A stretch of DNA of 64,000 bases from Lumbricus rubellus (GCA_945859605.1 OX243828.1:20117802-20181801), one strand, 5' to 3'; shown: positions 35,128 to 45,574, numbered from the stretch's first letter. Made by a program: numbers and translations. The notes: generated by a model from the letters alone, not told the origin.

Positions 35128-35350
35128 TTATTATTATTGTTATTGTTATTGCTATTGTTATTGTTATTGTTACCGTTATTGTTACCGTCACCGTCATCGT
35201 CATCGTTATCGTTATCGTTATCGTTATCGCTATCGCTATCGTTCTCGTTCTCGTTCTCGTTCTCGTTCTCGTTCTCGTTCTCGTTCTCGTTCTCGTTCTC
35301 GTTCTCGTTCTCGTTCTCCTTCTCCTTCTCGTTCTCATTCTCATCATTAT
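35128..35350. repeat. Graded hexanucleotide array
   Basis: ATTGTT units (35133-35175) change to ACCGTC/ATCGTT (35176-35240) and then to an almost pure GTTCTC block (35242-35325). Stepwise drift of the hexamer along one array. Confidence 0.9.
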
Positions 35351-35504
35351 CATCATTCTAGTTATGTACTCTCACTTCTTACCTACGGGTGATATGTCTC
35401 TTCTTAATGATGCTTAGCATAATCTACATTCTACAGGCTAGCGCAAAGAGCGTTTCTCAGCGTGGTGCTTTGTAAATCACCTTTGTAAATATGCACGATT
35501 ATGC

Positions 35505-35553
<49 letters not shown>

Positions 35554-36600
35554 ACATGCATACTTAAAGAAGACGAATAACAATGCATAAAAGATGTGAG
35601 ATTGAGATGATTCAATGACGCCTGCATTAATGATTAATTAATTATTTAAGACGCGATAAAATTGCTATTAATTTTAATTAATAAATTAGAACGCCCAAAA
35701 ATATCGGCTGCCTCGCGTGACGGTCTCGTAATGATGACAAACGCCCGGCCGCCTCTCTGTTAAAGACGTAAGCCTGTGACGCGGCGGGTCTCATATCCGA
35801 ATCTCCTGACGAGCCACGCAGCCGCACCCACCCATCCGCAAAGCCAAAGATTGGCCAACTAATCATGGCGTCGCGTCTAATACCCTTAAAATACGACCCC
35901 ATCCGAACCGCGGCCAGTTTCGATCACATCGCCTGCGCGGCTTTGAGGCTATACATGAGGCTTCGAGGCTATATGTGCTTGCGCATGATAAATGGATTAT
36001 ACACGCCGTAAGACGGGGACGTCGAAGCGCGGCGTGGTGCGGATAAATTTAAGGTTAGGAATATCGTCTTTGTTCAGACTTTGGGTGGGGTGGGGAAATT
36101 GTGGGGAATATGATTAGGGGTGGGAGACCAGAGGAAATGTGCAGAGGGTGTGAGATGATGCGGAAATATGGGAGACATTATATCATATAAACGGAGAGGC
36201 GTATGGCTTGGAAAAGTGAATAAGTAGATGGAAGTGGGATACCGGGTAAATGGATTTGTGAGGGGTGTGTGATTATGGGAAAATCTTGGGGATTGTTGGA
36301 GGATTATGGGGAGGATGGGAGATTATGCGGGAAATATAGAGGCGCGAGAGATTATGTAGACGTGTAGGCCATGGCTGGGTGGAAGGTAATGGGGAAATCT
36401 GAAATGTGAGAGAAATGCCATAGATATAATAATTTTCGTTTATTCAACAATTCGGTTGACAGACGGCAACCGGTTATAGTATAGAGTAAGCTTATAGACT
36501 ACAGTTAGTCAGTTATCTTATTCTGAATTAGCATAAATCTGAGCTATTGACCGAACCGATAGCCTGCTATAAAACGGTGCAAAGAGCAGCCTACAAAGCA
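35351..36600. other. Spacer with (AT)n and a GGGGA-rich stretch
   Basis: Pure AT tract at about 35508-35548. 35690-36000 is GC-richer. 36080-36420 has loosely repeated TATGGGGAAAT-like G-rich sequence. No gene supported. Confidence 0.4.
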
Positions 36601-36607
36601 CGTCTAT

Positions 36608-36690
36608 CCTACGGGGGCTTCGGGATTCGAACTCAGCTCTGCTGGGCTCTATGCCAGTGTCTTGTATACCAAATGCGCCACCGGGTCCAC
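36608..36690 (-). mobile_element. tRNA-like sequence, probable SINE head or tRNA pseudogene
   Basis: On the minus strand: A box TGGCGCATTTGGTA and B box GAGTTCGAATCCC with tRNA-like spacing. The acceptor arms do not pair, so it is not a functional tRNA. It differs from the SINE family at 13617. The CCACCCTAGAT motif occurs twice just upstream (36687, 36720). Confidence 0.6.
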
Positions 36691-36804
36691 CCTAGATCAA
36701 TTGACAAAGAACCTTGGGGTCCACCCTAGATTGACGTATTATAGATAACCGATAATTGTCTAACTTGCCGACGTATTCTGTGTTTCAACATAATCATTCG
36801 TTCA

Positions 36805-36860
36805 TTCATATCAAGAATTTATATAGCACCCTTTCAGAGGTGCTCCCAGTCCAACCACGA
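36805..36860 (-). mobile_element. LINE/SINE 3' hairpin remnant, minus orientation
   Basis: ATTCATATCAAGAATTTATATAGCACC...CAGAGGTGCTCCCAG is the reverse complement of the shared 3' end, with ATTC units on the left as tail. Confidence 0.6.
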
Positions 36861-37250
36861 TGATGCGAACACAGGGTTTATGGAGCCTGTAAAACAGTGA
36901 CGAGTCAATCCTATAGGCTATCGCCTCTGAATGACCTGGTTTCAGCAACTCCGCTTTGTTATGGCGCTACATAAAATAAATCCACAAATTACCATTACGA
37001 TTAAGCCATATCCAATGTTTTTTCACAAAAACTCCTTCAGTAGTCCTCCCTTCAACTCTACCCCCACTCGTCGCGCGATATGGCCAGACCCCCAGCAACA
37101 CGTGCGGTTGTTAAGCAGCCCCCCAGACTCTTACTATATACCACAGTCGGACCTCGCTATAAAGCTGCCAAGCCATCGGCTGACTTAGCCGTGCCTAACA
37201 CAGCCGTCCAGTCATCGGCTGTTAGCGCTACGTGACCGGACTAACGGAAG
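36861..37250. other. Spacer
   Basis: Unique sequence. Nothing recognised. Confidence 0.3.
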
Positions 37251-37255
37251 CCGAC

Positions 37256-37272
37256 GACTGCGCATGCGCGTC
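37256..37272. promoter_or_regulatory. NRF1-type palindrome
   Basis: TGCGCATGCGCG at 37259-37270 in CpG-rich DNA, with CTACGTGACC 30 bp upstream. Motif call only. Confidence 0.25.
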
Positions 37273-37524
37273 GGGCCCTGATGGGGCAGTAAAGCAGACT
37301 GGGTGTCATGACGACCGCAACAGGTTTCCTTTCAACAGAAAGCTTCATAATAAGCGTCGCTCGTTGCTGCTGGAGTTTCATCCGTAGAAAACATTAGAAT
37401 GATACGGACGCTAGATGTCGGTGGGGGGGGGGGGGGCCAGGCCACCTGGCGGCGATGTTGGGAGGGGAAAGCCGCCAACTGTGATGTCTTACTATGTAAG
37501 TAAGTTTGTCTGTATGTGCACCTG

Positions 37525-37728
37525 TGATAGCGCCCCTTCAAGCTCTCGCTACTCAGAGGCGCTTCCGAATACAGAGCGGACACTGCATCGGAGTTTCACG
37601 CCGTAGCGCTGAGAAATTGTGAGTTAAGTACTTGCCGAAGGTTCTTACGCGGTGAGGTCCATGGATTCGAACCTCGAACCTTCCGGCTTCAAGGCAACGA
37701 CGCCAACACAACGCCACCGCGCTCCACA
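37525..37728 (-). mobile_element. tRNA-derived SINE
   Basis: Minus-strand head with B box GGTTCGAATCCATGG, body TAAGAACCTTCGGCAAGTAC and CTCAGCGCTACGGCGTGAAA, then CGCCTCTGAGTAGCGAGAGC and CTTGAAGGGGCGCTAT. It is followed by TAAG/TATG units on its tail side. Confidence 0.85.
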
Positions 37729-37763
37729 AATGTATGTAGGCCTATGTGTAGGTATGCGCACAT

Positions 37764-37992
37764 GTTATAGCGCCCCTTCAAGGTTCTACAGATTCTGAAG
37801 ATTCTGAAGATTTCAGAAGCGCTCCCGACTACTGCACGGACACTGAATCGGAGTTTCACGCCCATACGCTGAGCAATTGCGAGTGAAGGACTTGCCCAAT
37901 GTCCCTATGCGACGGTAGCTTGAGCTGGATTCGAACCTGCAACCCTCCTGCTGCAAGGTAACGAACGTACCCACTACACCACCGCGCCTCAC
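37764..37992 (-). mobile_element. tRNA-derived SINE
   Basis: Same family and orientation as the copy 36 bp to the left. Head with A box GGTGTAGTGGGTACG and B box GGTTCGAATCC; body CTTCACTCGCAATTGCTCAG; 3' end GCGCTTCTGAAATCTTCAG with an inserted GAAGATTCT repeat before CTTGAAGGGGCGCTATAAC. Two neighbouring copies suggest clustered insertion or a segmental duplication. Confidence 0.85.
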
Positions 37993-38315
37993 TAATGGGA
38001 CAACTGTTTCATGCATTGAGGAAGGATGATGATGATCCGCAAGAGTTACTGTAGTCATTAGATGTATGACATAAGAACTGATAAATAAAGATTAGAGTTA
38101 ATCGAAGATTGAAATTGCCAAGATTGGGCTGGATAGAAGTGGAAAATATTACAAGTTCAGTTCGGAAAATATTTGTGGTTAGCGTTGTGAGAGGAGACAT
38201 TGTTTTAGCGACATTGTTCTGCATTCCACGAATTGGATTTCGCCCAAACTTTAATTCACTCAGCTTGACAATCACTCAATCAACCATTCGCACAACTTGC
38301 CAGTCACTCAGCTGT

Positions 38316-38346
38316 CACTCACTCACTCACTCACTCACTCACTCAC

Positions 38347-38389
<43 letters not shown>

Positions 38390-38392
38390 GTT
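38316..38392. repeat. (ACTC)n and (AATC)n tetranucleotides
   Basis: CACTCACTCACTCACT followed by CAATCAATCAATCAAT. Confidence 0.95.
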
Positions 38393-38394
38393 AC

Positions 38395-39070
38395 TCAACC
38401 TGTCATTCCCTGAACCTGTCATTCCTTCATCCGTCAATCTGTCATTTCTTCATCCGTTATTCCGTCAACCTGTCATTCCGTCAACCTGTCATTTTGTCAA
38501 CCTGTCATTTCTTCATTCGTCAATCCGTCAATCTGTCATTCCGTCAACATGTCATTCCGTCATCCGTCATTCCGTGACCATATCATTCCGTCAACCTGTC
38601 ATTACGTCAACCTGTCATTCCGTCAACCTGTCATTCCGTCAACCTGTCATTCCGTCAACCTGTCATTTTGTCAACCTGTCATTTCTTCATTCGTCAATCC
38701 GTCAATCTGTCATTCCGTCAACATGTCATTCCGTCATCCGTCATTCCGTGACCATATCATTGCGTCAACCTGTCATTCCGTCAACCTGTCATTTCCTCAT
38801 CCGTCATTCCGTCAACCTGTCATTTCCTCATCCGTCATTCCGTCAACCTGTCATTCCGACAACCTGTCTTTCGTCAACCTGTCATTCCGTCAACCTGTCA
38901 TTCCTCAACCTGTCATTCCGTCAACCATTCCTCAACCTGTCATTCCTCAACCTGTCATCCCTCAACCTGTCATTCCGTCAACCTGTCATTCCTCAACCTG
39001 TCATTCCGTCAACCTGTCATCCCTCAACCTGTCACTCCGTCAACGTGTCATTCCCTCATCCGTCAATCAC
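38395..39070. repeat. 16-bp minisatellite, about 40 copies
   Basis: Unit CATTCCGTCAACCTGT with variants (CATTTTGTCAACCTGT, CATCCGTCATTCCG). A 16-bp unit is not a multiple of three, so the 372-codon frame over it shows a 16-residue period from three rotating frames. No gene is implied. A block of roughly 190 bp (38480-38575) is repeated at 38665-38760. Confidence 0.95.
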
Positions 39071-39416
39071 TCTACTATCGTTCCCATCCAAAAAGTGTTT
39101 CTACTTTCTCGATATAATAATTTCTCGCGCATGCCGACCAGTCAACCTGTCACCGCCGCACCTGCCACCCAATCCCCTCACCACTCACGTCATCTGTCAT
39201 TTTTGTCCTCGCACCCACGTGTCGTAATACCATCCGACCACAACAGCGCGTCTCGTCTCTATATAATGTTTTCCTCATGCAGCTGCAGCTGTGTTGCGTG
39301 CTTGGCTTTGAAGATTGAAATCGAACCCCGGACCACGAGATCAGAGAACGTGTCCGACATACAGTCAAGACAGACACCTGCCCTGAGTGGCTGCAGTGGA
39401 CAGGCATAGTGTTTCA

Positions 39417-39545
39417 TGACGTCAGTGCACACGTGACCATCAGTGGACACGTGACCATCATTGGACACGTGATCATCATTGGACACGTGACCATCATTGG
39501 ACACGTGATCATCATTGGACACGTGATCATCAGGGGACACGTGAT
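39417..39545. promoter_or_regulatory. CRE followed by seven CACGTG E-boxes at exact 18-bp spacing
   Basis: TGACGTCA at 39417-39424, then CACGTG starting at 39430, 39448, 39466, 39484, 39502, 39520 and 39538 in an 18-bp minisatellite (GGACACGTGATCATCATT). Each CACGTG is the full palindrome bound by USF/MYC-class bHLH factors. Whether it acts as an element or is just a minisatellite cannot be told from sequence. Confidence 0.6.
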
Positions 39546-39624
39546 GAAGTGTTTCCCTTTCAGTGTCAATGTCTTCCTATTCTTATTTTTTTGTCTTCTT
39601 CATCCTTCTCTTGTGTCGTCACCA

Positions 39625-39822
39625 CCATCATCATTGGCATCATAATCATCATCGTCATCATCGTCATCGTGTCCATCATCATCAGCAGCATCATCAGCAG
39701 CAGCATCAGCATCATCATCATCGTCGTCGTCATCGTCGTTGTCGTCAGCATCATCATCATTATCATCATCGTCGTCGTCAGCAGCAGCATCAGCAGCAGC
39801 ATCATCATCATCATCATCTAAA
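39625..39822. repeat. CAT/CAG/CGT trinucleotide array
   Basis: CATCATCAT, CAGCAGCAT and CGTCGTCGT units. The frames are homopolymeric artefacts. Confidence 0.9.
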
Positions 39823-40430
39823 GTTTCTAAATTGTTTAACCATTTAACTGCAGCTTCACTTTCCCCAATCTCTTTAACGTTATCTAGTCGTTATGGGGTG
39901 GTTAACAACCGACTCACTATTATCAGGATTGGATTGCTTCATTATGCCAGCATTTCATTCTATTAATGCAGAGCATTTTTTAGACTCCTTCATGCTGTTT
40001 TTTTATATTATGCTGCTGACTTAACATGGGCTGGATGCCACTCGCAAGCGTCTGTAAGGATGTAGGGGAAACGGGGCAAGAAGTGGAAGACGGGAAAGAG
40101 TGGAATGATTGGAAGAACTGGACAAATGAGAAGAAGTAAAAAGAGAAAAAGTAAAGAGATGAGACCAAATAGTCCGTTGCAACGGCGCATTTCATTTAGT
40201 AATGTATGCATTAGGAAGTCTATGTATAATTATATCCGTTTCGTTACATGTATACTGCAGTCTATCCTGCAACGATAGCACAAAATGTCTGTCTGCAGGC
40301 AACGAACAACAAAATAATGGCCTGTGGCATGCCATTAGACAATTATCGTTTAATAGTGTTAATGCCACGCTGGTTTCTGCTCTCGTTCCACATTCCGGAA
40401 TGCTGTGGGGCAGTTTTTTCTAGACGCCGC
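39823..40430. other. Spacer
   Basis: Unique sequence with AGAAG/AAAAG-rich purines at 40075-40165. No supported gene. Confidence 0.3.
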
Positions 40431-40527
40431 AACGATAAAGTGACCTGCGCTCCTAGACGTCTTTCTACAGCGCCCGAAGAGACGCCCATAAAACTCCGTT
40501 ACTCCCATCGTCCTTTGCGTGCCCGGT

Positions 40528-40713
40528 GGTAACTAGGCAACGGACGCGTAACCGGAAGTAACGACGCTGCTCCCGATAAAGAAGACGCACGGAATTATCA
40601 CGTGCGGCGTATCGACCAATCAAAGCGTCGCCACGACCGCAGAGCTGGACCTCCTTAAACGAATGGTCGCCACGAGTCGCAAAGGTCGAGCAACCGAGCA
40701 CGCCATCTGGTGC
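40528..40713. promoter_or_regulatory. CpG-rich cluster: X-box-like, ETS, E-box, CCAAT, CTCF-like
   Basis: GGTAACTAGGCAAC (40528-40541, RFX-like), ACCGGAAGTA (40551-40560, ETS), CACGTG (40599-40604), CCAAT (40616-40620) and GCCATCTGGTGC (40702-40713, 11 of 12 to the CTCF core, reverse strand) lie within 190 bp of CpG-rich sequence bounded by AT-rich DNA. This resembles a TATA-less promoter or boundary. Short frames on either side (40663 plus, 40701 minus) are not recognisable exons. Confidence 0.35.
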
Positions 40714-40779
40714 CCAGGAAGTTTATCAGATGCGCTATTCCCAAAACAACCATATATCTTTTTATATATAATTATACTC

Positions 40780-40975
40780 ATATATGTATATATATATATA
40801 TATATATATTTACTTGTACATGTATGTATTGTAATATATTTATTTGTACATGTATGTATTGTGTTGTATTGTATTGTATTGTGTTGTGTTGTATTGTATT
40901 GTATTGTATTGTATTATATTGTATTGTACTCTACTGTATTAACCATAAATTGTCTTATAAAAAATTATTGTATTG
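40780..40975. repeat. (TA)n and (TATTG)n arrays
   Basis: AT tract near 40785-40810, two copies of TATTTACTTGTACATGTATG-like sequence, then TATTG pentamers to 40930. Confidence 0.85.
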
Positions 40976-40984
40976 TATCTGACC

Positions 40985-41035
40985 ATTTTCTCGCAGCAAG
41001 AGCCTTTCAGATTCAGTAGCGCTCCCAGTGCGTTC
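40985..41035 (-). mobile_element. Degenerate LINE/SINE 3' hairpin, minus orientation
   Basis: TTCAGATTCAGTAGCGCTCCCAG resembles the reverse complement of CTGGGAGCGC...CTGA. The pentamer array to its left would be the tail. Confidence 0.45.
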
Positions 41036-41099
41036 AACCCTATAGAGAAAAGGAAGGTTTGACTTCAAGGGGATCAATAACCAATAGAGCAGGGGTGTC

Positions 41100-41700
41100 A
41101 AACCTTTTTTGGTGGCGGGCCAGAGTGAGCATCTTCTAACAAGTGGCGGGCCAGTGTGAACATTTTCTAACAAGTGGCGGGCCAGGGTGTCGAAGCTCCT
41201 GTAGCAATGTGGGCAATCATGTACTAGGCCTATCAGGGGGCGAAAAATACACAGTGTCTTTTGCTATCAATCCACCAGAGTTTCTAACACATTTGGCTAA
41301 ACTAACACTAACCCTAACCGACCCTCACGACGCCTATCCTGAACCTAACCAACACTCACGAAAAAGACGTGCAATGACAACGCTGACGGCACTGCAAAAA
41401 TAAGTAAGTAATTTTCGACCTCTGATTGTACATGTAGGCCTATACCGCATTGTGTCTTTTGCTTCTATCAATCCATTTATAAAACGGAGTCATACTCTAA
41501 CAAGTTAGGCCTACTACATGTATATAGGTTTACATACAATAAACCATGAAGAATTGCAAGATAGTTGGCGCTAACTGTAAAATATAAAAATTTGAACTTT
41601 TATCTTCTAATTTTGTAATCTTTTGGGAAGGTTCCGCGGGCCAGAAAAAAATCATCGGCGGGCCAGAAATGGCCCGCGGGCCAGCTCTTTGACATCCCTG
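41100..41700. mobile_element. hAT-type MITE with perfect 8-bp target duplication
   Basis: Starts CAGGGGTGTCAAACC and ends TTTGACATCCCTG (reverse complement CAGGGATGTCAAA). CAATAGAG occurs exactly on both sides (41092-41099 and 41701-41708). GGCGGGCCAG is repeated in direct orientation near the left end, and GGCGGGCCAGAAATGGCCCG lies near the right end. No coding capacity. Ends and 8-bp duplication are diagnostic of hAT superfamily insertion. Confidence 0.9.
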
Positions 41701-41708
41701 CAATAGAG

Positions 41709-42024
41709 CTTCAAATCGATAGAGTTCCAAGTTGTCAGCTTTGTTCCAAGTCGTTAGAATCCCAAGTCGATAGAATTTCACAGCAAGTGCGGCTGTACTT
41801 TGCTACACGTTGCCGATTATTAGTTTTATAGCGCTTGACTGCAACGCGGAGAGCAATCTACGGGCTTGAGAATCCTCCGAGTCCGTGTCTTAATATTATT
41901 CATATCAGGGTTTCTCGGAGTAGAGATCCGACACCTAAAAAATATCAGTCCCCTGAACAATAATCGAAAAATTATTACTCCTGTTCGTGCATTTCACGTG
42001 TCCCCAAGTCAGGGCTTTTAAAGG
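41709..42024. other. Spacer
   Basis: Unique sequence. TATAGCGCTTGACTGCAACG at 41830 may be another retroposon trace. Confidence 0.3.
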
Positions 42025-42200
42025 GTATTTTAGAATTGCACAATCCCTTCTTTCCCATTCAATTGTTAATTATTTCCAATCGGAGAACAATGACCTTTTA
42101 TAATTTTTTGGCTGCGGAGAAGTGCTTCTATATGTAGCTGCATCACTCCCTTTAGAATTGCATATTATATGTTGTGTGGAACTGTGCGCCGGAAAAGCAT
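42025..42200. repeat. Dispersed repeat, copy 1 (partner at 44920-45110)
   Basis: Shared landmarks in order: TTTAGAATTGCACAA, CCCTTCTTTCC, TTTCAATCGGAG (here TTCCAATCGGAG), CAATGACC, then GTGCTTCTA and a final GCAC/AACTG stretch. Non-coding and unidentified. Confidence 0.7.
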
Positions 42201-42299
42201 TTCCCTAAATATAGCGAATGGCAAGTAGCAGTAATAGATTGGTAATCGGTAATAGTATCAGTAATAAATTCAGGTATTATGGGATAATAATAGAATTTA

Positions 42300-42860
42300 G
42301 GATATAATTATGTGGATGTTGGATTGATGAAATTATTATTGTTTACACTTAAAATAATAGAAGTTGGACTGGTTAAAGGAATTCATTCTTGCTAGTAGTC
42401 TGATTGATGAAATGAATTCTTGCTAATAGACGTCAGATTGTTGAAAATAATTCTTTGTTATTCGGAAGTTGGATTAATGAAAATAAATTTCTTTTAAACC
42501 AGAAATTGGATCAATGAAATGAACTTCTTTAAAGTAGATGTCCGAATAATGAACAGTGTTTCTTGTAAAAGCAATATGTTGGACTCATGAAAAGAATTCT
42601 TGCTTAAACAAAAAAAGATCGGTGACAAAGACTTGATAAATGAAAGTTGGACTGATGAAAAGAATTCCTGCTTGAAACAAAAATTAGATTGGTGAAAAAG
42701 GATTGATAAATTGAAGTTGGATTATTGGACGGAATTCTTGCGCAAGTAGAGGATGCACTGGCGAAAACAATTCTTGCTAAAATGGAAGTTGGATTGATGA
42801 TATGAATTTTTGTTCAATGTGGATGTTCGAATAATGAAACTTCTCTAGTGAATATAAAGG
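42300..42860. repeat. Strongly diverged tandem repeat
   Basis: About ten units related to AGTTGGATTGATGAAA plus GAATTCTTGCT, 40-60 bp each and well diverged. An old minisatellite in AT-rich DNA. Confidence 0.75.
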
Positions 42861-43774
42861 TTAAATTTATGTGCTTTCGCTTTAATGAAAAAATTCCGTT
42901 GAGCAATCAATTTTTGAGCCGCACAAGAGATTTTCGTCCTTAACCCAACTTATACTTTAGCAAAGAGTTCCTCTCACCAATTTATCTTCCCTTTCCACGA
43001 AAATTGTTTCACGAGTCCATATCCAATATGATAAACAATAATTCTTCTAATTAATTCAGCCTATAGATCTTAAAGCAAGTATACCTATTTCTTTCATCCA
43101 ATTCTAAATTCCATCTAAGCTAAAGAAGAAAAAGTTTTAAAATAATTTGTTATTTGAAATTATGCTAGTCGGCCTCACTTTTTATGCGCCACCCTATATA
43201 TACGTAAGCGTGTATTTACAATTTTACATGCGTTTATATATATATGTATATATATATGCTTTAAAACGGTAATGACCACGTTGTATGCTGAACAGCTGTC
43301 CTCCATCTATGATCGTGCATCATGGTCGACTTAAAATGCTTCTTTTGATGCGCTAGTTTTTTCCACGTAAAAAACACAACAACAACCGCCGCACAGCACC
43401 ACCAGCAGCATCTGGCGTATCTGTGCTTTATCGTTCGTTGGTTTCGAATTGGCGACACGGCTGAATGGATCGGGACGAGCTCGGAGACCCGATCGGAGGG
43501 CGCAGCAGAGAGGTTTCATTGCCGCTCTGCCTTTGAGAGGTTATATTTAAGGGGAAAACGTTGTAAAGGGCGCGAGCAATTCGCTCGATCGGAGGACCCG
43601 GTGGGTGAAAGGAATGCGGGCAGCGCTGGATGGGGTTGGGTGTAGTGGGGGGGGGCGATCGAAGAGAGGATGCATGGGGTGGGTAGAAAAAGAGTTTGAT
43701 CATTGCACGCCATTTTGTGGTAATTCGGTCCGCTCTGTTTGTTGTTCATTCGTATGTCATTGTCCCGATTAGAC
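42861..43774. other. Spacer, no supported gene
   Basis: GGCCTCACTTTTTATGCGCC at 43170 looks like a lone Tc1/mariner terminus. 43440-43680 is GC-richer with chance frames. Confidence 0.35.
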
Positions 43775-44033
43775 CAAGGGCGGATCCAGGGGGGCAATCC
43801 GGCCAATCCCCCCTTTAGAACTCTCCATGTATCGTCCACCCATTTTGGTTCGAACAAGCTTTCGATCAATGTATAATGATCACACTTGGGGGGGGGGGAA
43901 GTCATCAACTTTTTGGTGGACAAGATGGTATACTTTTCCCGAAATTTCGACCATGGGGATGACTAAAAAAAGATCATCAACTTTTTGGCGGACACGAAAA
44001 AATTTTCCACCCAAGTTTCTGTATCCGCCCTTG
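43775..44033. mobile_element. MITE with CAAGGGCGGAT inverted ends
   Basis: CAAGGGCGGATCCAG on the left is inverted as CTGTATCCGCCCTTG on the right (14 of 15). Internally ATCAACTTTTTGG(C/T)GGACA occurs twice. No target duplication is evident, so the superfamily is unclear. A decayed relative may end at 49980-49995. Confidence 0.7.
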
Positions 44034-44345
44034 CGGTAGAATCAAGAGATAAATCCGAGTTTCTTTCGAACTATAGACTACTCGGTCAATGGAATTATTG
44101 TAATCGTTAACTCCATTTTTTTTAGCTACATGTATGCGCAATTACGATTTTGTAACCAGATAATTTGAATGCGCTTCAGTTCGTATAATTATCATAATGA
44201 GAATTGCCATTTTAGAATTACTAGCCCGGTTGGCTACATCGGTACGAGCGTCGGCCGTGTCATACGCGACTCTGTGAAAGAGAGCGTGTGGACCGCGGTT
44301 CGCTTCCCGAAAGTAGCTTATTTCAAAGATGTAAACATCTCGGGC
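44034..44345. other. Spacer
   Basis: Unique sequence, nothing recognised. Confidence 0.3.
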
Positions 44346-44685
44346 TAGCACGGGGACGCGGTGGCTTAGCGGTAAGTTCGACGCCTTGTGACGCAGGTTA
44401 GAATCTACCTCATGCCAACACGTAGCGATCTTGGATAAGTTGTTCTTCTTCTTCTTTTTCTTCTTATTTCCCTTCAGGCTAGAATTATTCCCTCTGGCGA
44501 GGGGTCAGCCACTCGGATCCTTCTCCTTCACTTGCTTATGTTTCCTTGAAGAAGTTGTTCACCCACAATTGTCTGTGAGACTGTGAGGAAGGCAACGGGA
44601 AAACCACCTCACTCATCTCATTTCCAGGCGTGTAAAAGCCAGTGAACCTGCCTTCGGGCAGAGAACTCATCATCATCATCAGAGC
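44346..44685 (+). mobile_element. Second tRNA-derived SINE type with a nested insertion
   Basis: tRNA-like head with A box TGGCTTAGCGGTAAG (44361) and a decayed B box GGTTAGAATCTACC. It continues ATCTTGGATAAGTTGTTC, is interrupted, resumes as AAGTTGTTCACCCACAATTG, then GGAAGGCAACGGGAAAACC, and ends in CATCATCATCATCAG. The ATC tail and different body separate it from the GCGCTATA-ended family. Confidence 0.7.
44446..44551 (-). mobile_element. Small retroposon nested in the SINE
   Basis: 106 bp flanked by exact AAGTTGTTC duplications (44437-44445 and 44552-44560). It begins with a TTC-rich run that would be a GAA-type tail on the minus strand. Confidence 0.65.
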
Positions 44686-44919
44686 TAATTAATAGAATTA
44701 CAATAATTATTGACACTCAGTTAATCAATTAAAATTGGTTGTTAACGACAATAATTATATTATTATAGTAACTTTTCCTTCTGGTGTTGCTTATATATTA
44801 ACGAAGCACTTCTCAAAGACATGCATATAGTTCTGTATCAAAACATATGTTTGTGGTTTTTAATCTGTGAGGCCCACTTCGCTTAGCAAATACCACCAGC
44901 AATAGAGGGCTGTTTTCAA
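44686..44919. other. Short spacer
   Basis: AT-rich, nothing recognised. Confidence 0.3.
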
Positions 44920-45110
44920 GGAATCTTTAGAACTGCACAACCCCCTTCTTTCCTTTCCATCCTCCATGATAAAGTACTTTCAATCGGAGGGCAATGACCA
45001 TTTTTGCTAGTTTTAATAGTACAGTAGTGCTTCTACAACTGCACAAATCCATTTTGAACTGCACATTTTGTGTACAACTGCACTTTAAAAAAGCCCCGGA
45101 GTAAGCACTA
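44920..45110. repeat. Dispersed repeat, copy 2 (partner at 42025-42200)
   Basis: AGAACTGCACAACCCCCTTC, TTTCAATCGGAGGGCAATGACC and AGTGCTTCTACAACTGCAC match copy 1 in order. Confidence 0.7.
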
Positions 45111-45570
45111 AGCATTCGCATTTTTTAACCTAATATTACCCAAATCCTTTAATGGAATAATTCTCCTGGATTTCTGTGTCATCACCCCGTAAATGACCAC
45201 CCTTGCACCCTTCCCACCAACCAGGCCACTTTTTTCTTGAGGAGGGGGAATTTGCGAGTGTCGGGGATGACCCATCTGTCCTCTCAGCGGCAGACGGCGA
45301 TCCTAATGCGAGCGCCATATCCGGACGAGTACCTGTTAAGGAAAGCGCCAAACGGCGCGTGGCGAAAAGAAATCCATCTCTATGGGAGGAGAGATGGTAT
45401 CCAATGGCAACGGACATTGCCGCTAAACAAGAGCGCTGAGGCGACAACGTGAGTACGTGCGAGAGGACTACGAATGCCCAGACCGATTATCAGGCGCATG
45501 CGCACAAACGCACACATACACACAGACATATACGCAAGCAGATGTATTATATTATGCACACTACTGCACA
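45111..45570. other. Spacer
   Basis: CpG-containing unique sequence. Chance frames up to 103 codons, no domain. Confidence 0.3.
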
Positions 45571-45572
45571 GA

Positions 45573-45574
<2 letters not shown>

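Noticed and set aside
37425..37440. Long G run as a G-quadruplex or regulatory site
   Set aside because: A single homopolymer near a SINE. Homopolymer length is also prone to sequencing error.
38109..39409. 372- and 286-codon repeat proteins
   Set aside because: They are rotating-frame readings of a 16-bp minisatellite.
43160..43200. Mariner-like terminus GGCCTCACTTTTTATGCGCC
   Set aside because: No partner terminus with TA duplication was found within several kilobases, so an element cannot be delimited.
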